Below are positions 53,446-61,394 of a stretch of 64,000 nt of DNA, one piece after another. The translations under genes were made by a program, and so were the position numbers. Source of the stretch: Rhodoferax sp. (GTDB lineage Bacteria; Pseudomonadota; Gammaproteobacteria; Burkholderiales; Burkholderiaceae_C). The notes beneath the pieces are model-generated. The model made no database searches and had not been told where the DNA came from. It saw only the letters and a list, made by a program, of their open reading frames with translations. Each line of letters starts with the position of its first letter. Positions within the stretch are counted from its first letter, which is position 1. The DNA is taken from the NCBI GenBank assembly GCA_018061265.1, contig JAGOUM010000009.1, positions 1 through 64,000 of the forward strand, given 5' to 3'.

Positions 53446-56187
53446 TTAGCTATTTTCAGGGCTGACGGCGCGGTTATGCGGCAAAAAGAACAAAAAACAC
53501 GCCCCATCAGGCGGGCTGGACTCCAGCCACAAGCGTCCACCAAAGTGTTCCACAATCTGGCGGGTGATGGGCAATCCCAGGCCGGTGCCCTGGGGCCGGT
53601 TGGTCGCCTCACCGCCCTGGCGGAATTTCTCAAAAATCAGGCCCTGCTGCTGTTGCGCCACACCCGGGCCATTGTCTTGCACCGCCACCGTCACACCCAG
53701 ATCATCACTGCGCAGACCGATCCTGATTCGCCCGCCGGGAAACGGCACAAATTTGGCCGCGTTGGACAGCAAGTTCAGCAGCACCTGCATCAAACGGTCG
53801 GGGTCCACCATCAGGCACTGCGGCTGCTCGGGCAACTGCAGGTCGACAACAATCTGACGCTCATGAAACAGCTCTGCTGTGGTGGCGATCGATTTGCGAA
53901 TGAGGTCGCATAAGTCCACCTGCTCACTTTGCCATTGGGCATGGCCTGACTCGATCTTGGCCATGTCCAGCACCTGGTTCACCAGCCTTGAGAGCCGCTC
54001 GGTTTCACCCACAATGATGCCGATGAACTGCGCGCGCTGCTCAGTGGGCATATCGCGGTCGTCGCGCATCAGCTCAGCCAGTGCCCGGATGGAGGTTAGC
54101 GGTGTGCGCAACTCGTGTGTCACCGAGGACATGAAATCGTCTTTGAGCCGGTCCAGGCTCTTGAGCTGCTCGTTGGCCGCGCGTAATTCGGCGGTGGCGC
54201 GCTCCAGCGAAGCCGACTTTTCTTCGAGCTCCAGCGAATGCGCGCGCAACTGCGAGGTTTCATCCAGGATGCGCAGCACATCATCGGGTGTCAACGATTC
54301 CTCCTCAACGGCAGACGCCACCAGCACCCGCGCCGATGCACTGCCCACCGCACCGGCCAACTGGGTTTCAACAAACTGCACCAGACGAGCATCCGCGGCA
54401 ATCGCCATTACATCACGCACCCCTGAGTCGCGGGCATAGGTCAAAAACAGGTTCTGCGCTTTATCGATACCGAGATATCGCTCACATAAACGCAGCAAAT
54501 CAGGCAGCTTGGCCCGGCCGCGCCAAAACACCGGGTTACCCCGGTCGGTACGCTCAAAGACATCCACAAACAGCAGCGCCTGGCTGGCCTCCTGGCCGGA
54601 AGGTGCACGCCACAAGGACACCCCCAGGTAGGCACCGATGTTGACCAACAGGCTCCAGAAAAGAGAATGGGTCAGGCTGTCGAGCCCTTGCAATCCAAAC
54701 AGATGCTCCGGGCGCAACCAGACCAGACCGCCCAGGCCCTGGGTCAGGAACCCCGCGTCCAGCCAGCCTGACTTGGCCAGCGAAGGCAGCATCAAGGTGT
54801 ATGCCCAGATCACAAACCCTGCCAGCAAACCCGCCAGTGCACCCGCTCGGGTGCCACCTTTCCAGTACATTCCCCCCAGCACCGCCGGTGCAAACTGTGC
54901 CACTGCGGCAAAACTGATCAGACCAATACTGACCAGCGCATAAGCCTCACCCGCCAGATGAAAGTAGGCGTAGCCCAGAACCAGCACACCCAGGATGGCG
55001 CCCCGGCGAATGTTGAGCAGGGCCCCGGTCAGGTCATGCCCGGCTCCGGGCTGAAAATACCGCGTGCGCAGCAGCAGCGGCATCACCAGTTCGTTGCAGA
55101 CCATGGTGGAGACCGCAATCGTTTCCACAATCACCATGCCCGTGGCCGCCGACAGTCCACCAATAAAGGCAAACAGCGCCAGGCCGTTTTGCCCGGCAGA
55201 CAAGGGCAGTGACAGCACAAAGTTGTCAGCGTTCATGGTGCCGGGTTCAAACAACAGCAACCCGGCCAGCGCAATGGGCAGCACAAACAGGTTGATGGCC
55301 AGCAAATACAGCGGAAAAACCCAGACTGCCCGACGAAGATGATCCTCCGAGACATTTTCAACCACCATCACCTGGAACTGGCGCGGCAAAAAGATGACCG
55401 ACAGCATCGACAACAGCGTCAGCGCAAACCATTGGGTCCAGGCAAAGCTGCTGCCCTGTTCCAGGCGAAGCAAATTGGCCAGCCGGGGTTGCGCCCGTGC
55501 CTGGGCAAACAGGTCTGCCAAACCATCAAACAGGCCGTACACCACAAAAAGGCCCACCGCCAGAAACGCCAGCAGTTTGATCACCGACTCAAACGCAATG
55601 GCAGCCACCAGACCCTCGTGCCGCTCGGTCGAATCGAGGTGCCGCGCACCAAACACCATGGTGAACCCGGCCAGGGCCAGCGCCATGTAAAACGTGCTGT
55701 CCTGACTCCAGTGCGCCGGCGCCAGGGCCGCGACCCCCGGTGCCGTGGTCAACAAGGCATAGCCGGCTGAAACGGCTTTGAGCTGCAAAGCGATATAGGG
55801 CACGATGCCCACCACCGCAATCAGGGTTACCCAGGCCGCCAGTGCCGGGCTCTTGCCGTAGCGGCTACCAATAAAGTCGGCAATCGAGGTGATGCGGTAG
55901 GTTTTGGCGATGCGGATCATCTTGCGCAGCACCATCCACCCCAACACCATGGCGAGTGTGGGGCCCAGGTAAATGGGCAAGAACCAGACTCCCCCGGATG
56001 CAGCGCGCCCCACGCTGCCAAAGTAGGTCCAAGCGGTACAGTACACCGCCAGCGACAAGGCGTAGGTCCAGGGATTGGCGATGACCGAGCGTCCCTGCTG
56101 TGCGCGCCAGTCACCAAAATACGCCACCGCAAACAGCAGCAACAGGTAAAGCACCGAGGCACCCAGTACCGACCAGACAGACAACAT
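53446..56187 (-). CDS. SSS transporter-histidine kinase hybrid (CrbS/MxtR-like sensor)
   Basis: A 913-residue protein whose N-terminal 500 residues are a sodium/solute symporter domain with about 13 membrane segments. A linker and coiled coil follow (ELEEKSASLERATAELRAANEQL is part of it), then HisKA with His691 in VTHELRTPL. The ATPase domain has its N box at NLLSNAAKF, G1 DNGPGVA and G2 GTGLGLP. CrbS-type proteins sense or transport acetate or related solutes and control acetate-use genes. There is no receiver fused at the C terminus; the partner is the separate 124-residue gene 15 bp downstream. Confidence 0.92.
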   Translation of the reverse strand: MLSVWSVLGASVLYLLLLFAVAYFGDWRAQQGRSVIANPWTYALSLAVYCTAWTYFGSVGRAASGGVWFLPIYLGPTLAMVLGWMVLRKMIRIAKTYRITSIADFIGSRYGKSPALAAWVTLIAVVGIVPYIALQLKAVSAGYALLTTAPGVAALAPAHWSQDSTFYMALALAGFTMVFGARHLDSTERHEGLVAAIAFESVIKLLAFLAVGLFVVYGLFDGLADLFAQARAQPRLANLLRLEQGSSFAWTQWFALTLLSMLSVIFLPRQFQVMVVENVSEDHLRRAVWVFPLYLLAINLFVLPIALAGLLLFEPGTMNADNFVLSLPLSAGQNGLALFAFIGGLSAATGMVIVETIAVSTMVCNELVMPLLLRTRYFQPGAGHDLTGALLNIRRGAILGVLVLGYAYFHLAGEAYALVSIGLISFAAVAQFAPAVLGGMYWKGGTRAGALAGLLAGFVIWAYTLMLPSLAKSGWLDAGFLTQGLGGLVWLRPEHLFGLQGLDSLTHSLFWSLLVNIGAYLGVSLWRAPSGQEASQALLFVDVFERTDRGNPVFWRGRAKLPDLLRLCERYLGIDKAQNLFLTYARDSGVRDVMAIAADARLVQFVETQLAGAVGSASARVLVASAVEEESLTPDDVLRILDETSQLRAHSLELEEKSASLERATAELRAANEQLKSLDRLKDDFMSSVTHELRTPLTSIRALAELMRDDRDMPTEQRAQFIGIIVGETERLSRLVNQVLDMAKIESGHAQWQSEQVDLCDLIRKSIATTAELFHERQIVVDLQLPEQPQCLMVDPDRLMQVLLNLLSNAAKFVPFPGGRIRIGLRSDDLGVTVAVQDNGPGVAQQQQGLIFEKFRQGGEATNRPQGTGLGLPITRQIVEHFGGRLWLESSPPDGACFLFFLPHNRAVSPENS

Positions 56188-56189
56188 CG

Positions 56190-56402
56190 TTAGGCGTCCT
56201 CAGGCACCACGCCGCCGCGCTCCATCAGCCAGGCCACGGCGGCAATCAGAAGCGCCCATAAGGCAAACAGTGCCGCCGGAAACACCGGCACACCCCACCA
56301 GGTGGCGTCCACGTCCCACAGACCCAACAGCGGAAAGTTCAACACCAGCCAACCGCAGACAAACAGCGCGGCCAACCGTTGCGAGACAAGTTCCTTGAAC
56401 AT
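56190..56402 (-). CDS. Small two-helix membrane protein, unknown
   Basis: I do not recognise a named family. A 70-residue protein with two predicted membrane helices (about 10-30 and 38-60), a WGVPVFPAALFALWALL second helix and an acidic tail. ATG 56402 is chosen; 29 more residues are open upstream but are Cys/Pro-rich and unlike a protein start. It lies 2 bp before the SSS-histidine kinase, the position in which SSS proteins often have a small accessory subunit. Confidence 0.65.
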   Translation of the reverse strand: MFKELVSQRLAALFVCGWLVLNFPLLGLWDVDATWWGVPVFPAALFALWALLIAAVAWLMERGGVVPEDA

Positions 56403-56419
56403 CGTGGCAAGCCGAACGC

Positions 56420-56773
56420 TCAGGCTTTGGCCTTGCCCCATTTGGCATGGGCATGGCGGCTTAGCGCAAAACTGGCAAAAAACTTGCACCAGATGGTGCT
56501 ACCGGCCACCGCACTCCAGGTGTCGTAGTCCCAGGCACCCAAAATCACCGCACCAATCACACAAACCAGCACCGCTCCGGCCACCAGGTTGATGGCCATT
56601 TCATAGGGCGCAAACGTCTTGGCGTTGGGTGGCGACTCGCCGCGCTTGATCGCCACCTCAGAAAAATCCCGGTTCACCACAATGCGCCAGGCCCGGCGCA
56701 ACCAGACAAAACTGATCGGAAACAGCGCCAAAAACAAAATCCAGGTCATCGCGACGCTGATGTCAAAAACCAT
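56420..56773 (-). CDS. Conserved-looking small membrane protein, unknown
   Basis: A 117-residue protein with an N-terminal helix (about 8-24), a soluble stretch with ESPPNAKTFAPYE, a second helix (about 60-82) and a basic C terminus. No known domain is recognised. It is the first gene of the minus-strand run leading into the SSS-histidine kinase and lies just after a terminator that ends the upstream symporter transcript, so its promoter must lie in the 50 bp near 56780 or transcription reads through. Confidence 0.6.
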   Translation of the reverse strand: MVFDISVAMTWILFLALFPISFVWLRRAWRIVVNRDFSEVAIKRGESPPNAKTFAPYEMAINLVAGAVLVCVIGAVILGAWDYDTWSAVAGSTIWCKFFASFALSRHAHAKWGKAKA

Positions 56774-56791
56774 GTCAACTCCAAATTCATC

Positions 56792-56825
56792 AAAAAAGCC
56801 CTGCCAGCGTGGCCGGCAGGGCTTT
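56792..56825 (-). terminator. Rho-independent terminator of the DUF4212-SSS operon
   Basis: On the minus strand AAAGCCCTGCC, a 9-base loop, GGCAGGGCT and then a run of T (complement of A 56792-56797). It lies about 50 bp after the symporter stop and before the kinase-operon genes. Confidence 0.9.
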
Positions 56826-56873
56826 GATTGTCAGGCTGATCTGTTATTCACAGATCAACACCAAGCCTAGGGC

Positions 56874-58679
56874 TTAGTGGGCACCATCCACCAGTTTGGA
56901 GCCGCGCGGAATACGCACCGCTTCCACCATGGCCTGGATGTGTGCTGGCGGCTCGGGTGTCATCTTGTCCACAGCAAAAGCCACGGCAAAGTTCACCAGT
57001 GCACCAATCGCACCAAAGGCTTCAGGCGTGATGCCGAAGAACGGGTTGGCGCCACCAATCAGCGGCAGGAAATCCGTGCCCTTGATGAAGAAGATGCCTT
57101 TGTGTGCAAACACGTAGAACAGGGTGACAAACAAGCCCGCCAGCATACCGGCCATGGCGCCTTCCTTGTTCATCTTCTTGCTGAAGATACCCATCATGAT
57201 GGCCGGGAACAGGGACGATGCGGCAATACCGAAGGCCAACGCCACCGTACCTGCCGCAAAACCCGGCGGATTCAAGCCCAACCAGCCCGAGATCACAATC
57301 GCAACCGCCATGGCAATCTTGCCTGCCATCAGCTCGCCCTTTTCAGAGATCGATGGCATGAAGATGTTTTTGATCAGGTCATGCGACACGGCGGCCGAAA
57401 TGGCCATCAGCAAACCAGCCGCAGTGGACAGCGCGGCAGCCAGGCCACCCGCGGCCACCAGACCGATCACCCAGTTGGGCAACAAGGCAATTTCCGGGTT
57501 GGCCAACACAATGATGTCGGCGTTCACGGACAGCTCATTGCCTTTCCAGCCAGCAGCAGCAGCCTTGGCTTTGGCAGTCTCATTCTTGGTGGCGTCGTTG
57601 TAGTACTGGATGCGGCCGTCACCATTTTTGTCGGTGAACTTCAGCAAACCGGTCTTTTCCCAACGCTTCATCCAGTCAGGACGGTCTTCTGCCTTGATGC
57701 TGGCTTCTGGTGCATACAGGTCGCCGCCCTTGACGACAGCCGTATTCACCGTCGAGTGGATGTTGAGCTTGGCCATGGCAGCCACAGCGGGTGCTGTGGT
57801 GTACAGGATCGCGATGAAAACCAACGCCCAACCGGCAGACGAGCGTGCGTCTTTCACGGTGGGCACGGTAAAGAATCGCATGATGACGTGCGGCAGACCC
57901 GCAGTTCCAATCATCAGTGACATGGTGTACACAAACATGTTGAGTGTGCTGCCCGCCGTGGTGGTGGTGTATTTGCCAAAGCCCAGATCGGTCACCACAC
58001 CGTCCAATTTGGCCAGCAATGACATATCAGTGCCGGTCATCGTGCCACCCAGGCCGAGTTGCGGGAACACATTTCCGGTCAACTGCAATGAGATGAAGAT
58101 GGCAGGGATGGTGTAGGCCAGAATCAGCACAATGTACTGCGCCACTTGGGTATAAGTGATGCCCTTCATGCCACCAAACACAGCATACAAGAACACGATG
58201 CCCATACCGACGTAAATGCCGACATCGCTGGAGACGCCCAGGAAGCGCGAGAACGCCACACCCACACCCGTCATCTGACCAATGATGTAGGTCAGCGACG
58301 CGGTCAGCAGGCAGATCACCGCGATCAGCGCAGCACCTTGCGAGTAGAAACGGTCACCAATAAACTGCGGCACGGTGAATTTGCCGAACTTGCGCAGGTA
58401 AGGTGCCAGCAGCATGGCCAGCAGCACGTAGCCACCGGTCCAACCCATCAGGAACAGCGCGCCGCCATAGCCCATGTTGGCAATCAGGCCCGCCATGGAG
58501 ATGAACGACGCAGCGCTCATCCAGTCAGCGCCAGTGGCCATACCGTTGAGCACCGGGTGCACCGAGCCACCCGCAGAGTAAAACTCACTGGTGGAGCCGG
58601 CACGTGCCCAGACGGCAATACCGATGTAGAGCGCAAAGCTCAAGCCCACCATGAGGTAGATTGTGGTTTGAAGATCCAT
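56874..58679 (-). CDS. Sodium/solute symporter, VC_2705 subfamily (acetate/monocarboxylate permease-like)
   Basis: A 601-residue SSS transporter with about 13 membrane segments. Family marks: SEFYSAGGSVHPVLNGMATG with GADWMSAASFISMAG (sodium site region), GTAGLPHVIMRFFTVP and AALSTAAGLLMAISAAVSHDL. A soluble insert of about 85 residues (310-395) between membrane segments is typical of the VC_2705 branch and contains an EF-hand-like loop, D350-x-N-x-D354-G-x-I357. The DUF4212 small subunit is encoded 11 bp upstream. Substrate probably acetate or a related short acid, by family and by proximity to actP. Confidence 0.92.
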   Translation of the reverse strand: MDLQTTIYLMVGLSFALYIGIAVWARAGSTSEFYSAGGSVHPVLNGMATGADWMSAASFISMAGLIANMGYGGALFLMGWTGGYVLLAMLLAPYLRKFGKFTVPQFIGDRFYSQGAALIAVICLLTASLTYIIGQMTGVGVAFSRFLGVSSDVGIYVGMGIVFLYAVFGGMKGITYTQVAQYIVLILAYTIPAIFISLQLTGNVFPQLGLGGTMTGTDMSLLAKLDGVVTDLGFGKYTTTTAGSTLNMFVYTMSLMIGTAGLPHVIMRFFTVPTVKDARSSAGWALVFIAILYTTAPAVAAMAKLNIHSTVNTAVVKGGDLYAPEASIKAEDRPDWMKRWEKTGLLKFTDKNGDGRIQYYNDATKNETAKAKAAAAGWKGNELSVNADIIVLANPEIALLPNWVIGLVAAGGLAAALSTAAGLLMAISAAVSHDLIKNIFMPSISEKGELMAGKIAMAVAIVISGWLGLNPPGFAAGTVALAFGIAASSLFPAIMMGIFSKKMNKEGAMAGMLAGLFVTLFYVFAHKGIFFIKGTDFLPLIGGANPFFGITPEAFGAIGALVNFAVAFAVDKMTPEPPAHIQAMVEAVRIPRGSKLVDGAH

Positions 58680-58690
58680 CTGTTTAGCCC

Positions 58691-58951
58691 TCAGTCTTCA
58701 TGAACATCAAACTTGATGTCCAGGTTGTTCATACGCCAGGCGTAATAAAAGATCTGTGCCACGAAGAAATACATGGCACCCTGATGGGCAAACCAGAAAC
58801 CCAGCGGGTAGCCACCCAAATGGAACTGGTTAAAAAACTCCACAAACAAAATGCCCGCCCCGAAAGACACCAAAAACCAGAGGATCAGCACATTCCTCAA
58901 GAGTTTCAGGGTTTCTTTCCAGTAGGCCTGACTGTCGTAGTCATGCTTCAT
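58691..58951 (-). CDS. DUF4212 small subunit of the symporter
   Basis: An 86-residue protein with two membrane helices (about 20-40 and 55-72). It matches the small partner of VC_2705-type symporters: YWKETLKLLRNVLILWFLVS, FVEFFNQFHLGGYPLGFWFA and FYYAWRMNNLD. It is the first gene of its operon and faces the DUF485-actP operon across a 312-bp region. Confidence 0.9.
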   Translation of the reverse strand: MKHDYDSQAYWKETLKLLRNVLILWFLVSFGAGILFVEFFNQFHLGGYPLGFWFAHQGAMYFFVAQIFYYAWRMNNLDIKFDVHED

Positions 58952-59148
58952 GAAAGCTCCTCAAATTATTAAAAACCAACAGCACGAATGCTGCACCTGT
59001 ACATAGCCCGGTGTATGCCCGCGCTTTTGTGAGGTGGACTGTCGTGGCACTTCCTTACAGTTTTCTTATGAATTGAGTCTCAGGAATCACCGCTCAGGGT
59101 AAACACTTACGAAAAGTTTTGCCCTGCATTCTTCATTGGAGAAACCCC

Positions 59149-59166
59149 TTACGGACTTTCCCGTAA
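59149..59166. promoter_or_regulatory. Dyad operator candidate TTACGG-N6-CCGTAA
   Basis: TTACGG (59149-59154) and CCGTAA (59161-59166) are exact inverse complements with a 6-bp spacer, an 18-bp site typical of a dimeric regulator. It lies roughly midway between the two divergent symporter operons. Confidence 0.45.
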
Positions 59167-59197
59167 AACCTGCACCGTCAGTCCCGGGTCAGTTCAG

Positions 59198-59217
59198 GGT
59201 AAGTACTAGGTAAGTAC
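59198..59217 (+). promoter_or_regulatory. Tandem direct repeats GGTAAGTAC with 11-bp period
   Basis: Two exact 9-bp copies start at 59198 and 59209, one helical turn apart, 47 bp before the DUF485 start. They share GGTAA with the CAGGGTAAA at 59095-59103. The layout fits an activator that binds one DNA face next to the promoter. Confidence 0.45.
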
Positions 59218-59263
59218 CCGCCCTTAGCCTCGCGCCGGTCGCAATTTTTAAGGAGACTTTTTC

Positions 59264-59572
59264 ATGCAAGATGATTTGATACAACGGGTTATCAGTAACC
59301 CCAAGTACCAGGAGTTGAAAGCCAAGCGCAGCAGCTTTGGCTGGATTCTCACCTGGGCCATGATGGCCGTTTACTACGGCTTTATTCTGCTGGTGGCCTT
59401 TAACAAGGAGTTCCTGTCGCAGAAACTAGGCGCGGGCGTGATGACCATTGGGGTTCCCATTGGTTTTGGCGTGATCGTGTTCACCGTGATCATCACCACC
59501 ATTTACGTGCGTCGCGCTAACAGCGAGTACGACGACCTGACAGCCGCCATCACCAAGGCGGTGCTGAAATGA
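59264..59572 (+). CDS. DUF485 small membrane protein (YjcH-like)
   Basis: A 102-residue protein with two membrane helices (about 28-48 and 60-82) and the DUF485 N-terminal [20 protein letters not shown] motif. YjcH-type proteins are encoded next to actP and are thought to assist the permease. AAGGAG lies before the ATG. The stop overlaps the actP start by 4 bp (ATGA), showing translational coupling. Confidence 0.93.
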   Translation: MQDDLIQRVISNPKYQELKAKRSSFGWILTWAMMAVYYGFILLVAFNKEFLSQKLGAGVMTIGVPIGFGVIVFTVIITTIYVRRANSEYDDLTAAITKAVLK

Positions 59573-61293
59573 ATCAAAAAAACTATTCCAGAAGCGCGAT
59601 TGCGCTGATCTCGTTGCTCGCCGTTTCGGCTGGCGTTTTTGCCGCCGGCGCTGATTTGGGCCAGGCCCAGAAGCAGGCCACCAACTGGACCGCCATCGGC
59701 ATGTTTGGCGCTTTTGTGGTGTTCACGCTGTTCATCACCAAATGGGCTGCTGCCAAGACCAAGTCGGCGGCGGACTTTTACACCGCGGGTGGTGGTATCA
59801 CCGGCTTTCAGAATGGTTTGGCGATTGCCGGCGACTACATGTCTGCTGCGTCCTTCCTGGGGATTTCAGCCGCCGTGATGGCCTCTGGTTTTGACGGCCT
59901 GATCTACTCCATCGGCTTCCTGGTGGGCTGGCCGGTCATCACCTTCCTGATGGCTGAGCGCCTGCGTAACCTGGGCAAGTTCACGTTTGCCGACGTGGCC
60001 GCCTTCCGCTTTGACCAGACGCCTATCCGCATTTTTGCGGCCTCGGGCACGCTGGTGGTGGTGGCTTTCTATCTGATCGCTCAGATGGTGGGTGCCGGTC
60101 AGCTGATCAAATTGCTGTTTGGTCTGGAGTACTACATTGCCGTGGTGATTGTGGGCGCGCTGATGATGGTGTATGTGCTGTTTGGTGGCATGACGGCCAC
60201 CACCTGGGTGCAGATCATCAAGGCGTGCCTGCTGCTGGGCGGTGCCACCTTCATGTCGCTGTCAGTGTTATGGCACTTTGGCTTCAGCTTTGAAGCCATG
60301 TTTGCCTCAGCCGTGCAGATCAAGACCGACCTGGCTCTGAAAGACGGCAAGATTGCTGAAGTGGCCGCCAAGGCTGGTCAGTCCATCATGGGCCCGGGTA
60401 ACTTCGTGAAAGACCCGATCTCCGCTATCAGCTTCGGTATGGCGCTGATGTTCGGTACTGCCGGTCTGCCGCACATCCTGATGCGCTTCTTCACGGTGCC
60501 AAGTGCAAAAGCTGCACGTAGCTCGGTGATGTGGGCCACCGGCTGGATTGGCTACTTCTACCTGCTGACCTTCATCATCGGCTTTGGTGCCATCAGCTTT
60601 GTGCTGACCAACCCCGAGTTCCTCGATGCCAAGGGCGCCCTCAAAGGCGGCGGCAACATGGCGGCTATCCACCTGGCCAACGCCGTGGGTGGCAACGTGT
60701 TCCTGGGCTTTATCTCGGCGGTGGCTTTTGCCACGATTCTGGCTGTGGTGGCCGGTTTGACGCTGTCTGGCGCCTCTGCCGTGTCGCACGACATTTACGC
60801 CACCGTGGTCAAGAAAGGTAAAGCCAATAGCGCCGATGAGTTGCGTATTTCCAAGATCACCACCATTTGCCTGGGCATTCTGGCAGTGACCTTGGGTATC
60901 GTGTTCGAGAAGCAAAACATCGCGTTCATGGTGTCCCTGGCGTTTGCCATTGCGGCTTCAGCCAACTTCCCCGTGTTGTTCATGTCGGTGCTGTGGAAAG
61001 ACTGCACCACCAAGGGCGCTTTGATCGGTGGCTTTTTGGGCCTGATCTCGTCTGTGGCGTTGACCGTGGTGTCACCATCGGTGTGGGAAGCCACGCTGGG
61101 TAACCCCAAGGGCTCGGCACTGTTCCCCTACACCTCGCCAGCCCTGTTCTCAATGGCGATTGGCTTCATTGGCATCTGGCTGTTCTCGATTCTGGACAAC
61201 AGTGCCCGTGCCAAGGTGGACCGCGCTGGCTTCCTGGCACAGCAAGTGCGTTCTGAAACCGGCATTGGTGCTGACGGCGCGTCCGGTCACTAA
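59569..61293 (+). CDS. actP: Cation/acetate symporter ActP
   Basis: A 574-residue sodium/solute symporter that takes up acetate and other short acids such as glycolate. The first hydrophobic segment may be a signal or an extra helix, as in E. coli ActP. Family blocks: [53 protein letters not shown], and [19 protein letters not shown] in the later sodium-site region. It is coupled to DUF485 and ends before a strong terminator. Confidence 0.95.
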   Translation: MNQKNYSRSAIALISLLAVSAGVFAAGADLGQAQKQATNWTAIGMFGAFVVFTLFITKWAAAKTKSAADFYTAGGGITGFQNGLAIAGDYMSAASFLGISAAVMASGFDGLIYSIGFLVGWPVITFLMAERLRNLGKFTFADVAAFRFDQTPIRIFAASGTLVVVAFYLIAQMVGAGQLIKLLFGLEYYIAVVIVGALMMVYVLFGGMTATTWVQIIKACLLLGGATFMSLSVLWHFGFSFEAMFASAVQIKTDLALKDGKIAEVAAKAGQSIMGPGNFVKDPISAISFGMALMFGTAGLPHILMRFFTVPSAKAARSSVMWATGWIGYFYLLTFIIGFGAISFVLTNPEFLDAKGALKGGGNMAAIHLANAVGGNVFLGFISAVAFATILAVVAGLTLSGASAVSHDIYATVVKKGKANSADELRISKITTICLGILAVTLGIVFEKQNIAFMVSLAFAIAASANFPVLFMSVLWKDCTTKGALIGGFLGLISSVALTVVSPSVWEATLGNPKGSALFPYTSPALFSMAIGFIGIWLFSILDNSARAKVDRAGFLAQQVRSETGIGADGASGH

Positions 61294-61347
61294 GCGACCA
61301 CCAGGGGCACCTTCAGGATCGAGTCCTGTTGGTGCGCTAAGCTCATG

Positions 61348-61381
61348 GGGCTGCAGGCACAAGGTCTGCAGCCCTTTTTTT
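61348..61381 (+). terminator. Rho-independent terminator after actP
   Basis: GGGCTGCAG (61348-61356), 9-base loop, CTGCAGCCC (61366-61374), followed by seven T. Strong by appearance. The next gene starts only 13 bp after the T-run, so it may work as an attenuator between actP and the DUF294 gene. Confidence 0.9.
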
Positions 61382-61394
61382 CGAGACATTCACT

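Larger units (their letters stand above)
58952..59263. other. Divergent control region of two symporter operons (312 bp)
   Basis: It holds the control elements for DUF4212-SSS (minus) and DUF485-actP (plus). Visible: a perfect dyad TTACGG-N6-CCGTAA, direct repeats GGTAAGTAC, an additional CAGGGTAAA at 59095-59103, and the AAGGAG ribosome site before DUF485. No convincing -35/-10 pair was found for either side. A TGGCAC at 59046-59051 lacks a proper sigma-54 partner. Confidence 0.6.

Noticed and set aside
53440-53470. Another copy of the 50-bp element (TTTTTAGCTATTTTCAGGGCT)
   Set aside because: Only TAGCT and GGGCT agree, and the spacing is about 12 bp too short with no right end.
59046-59059. 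Sigma-54 promoter in the symporter divergent region
   Set aside because: TGGCAC is present, but at the -12 position the required GC is CA, so the match is incomplete.
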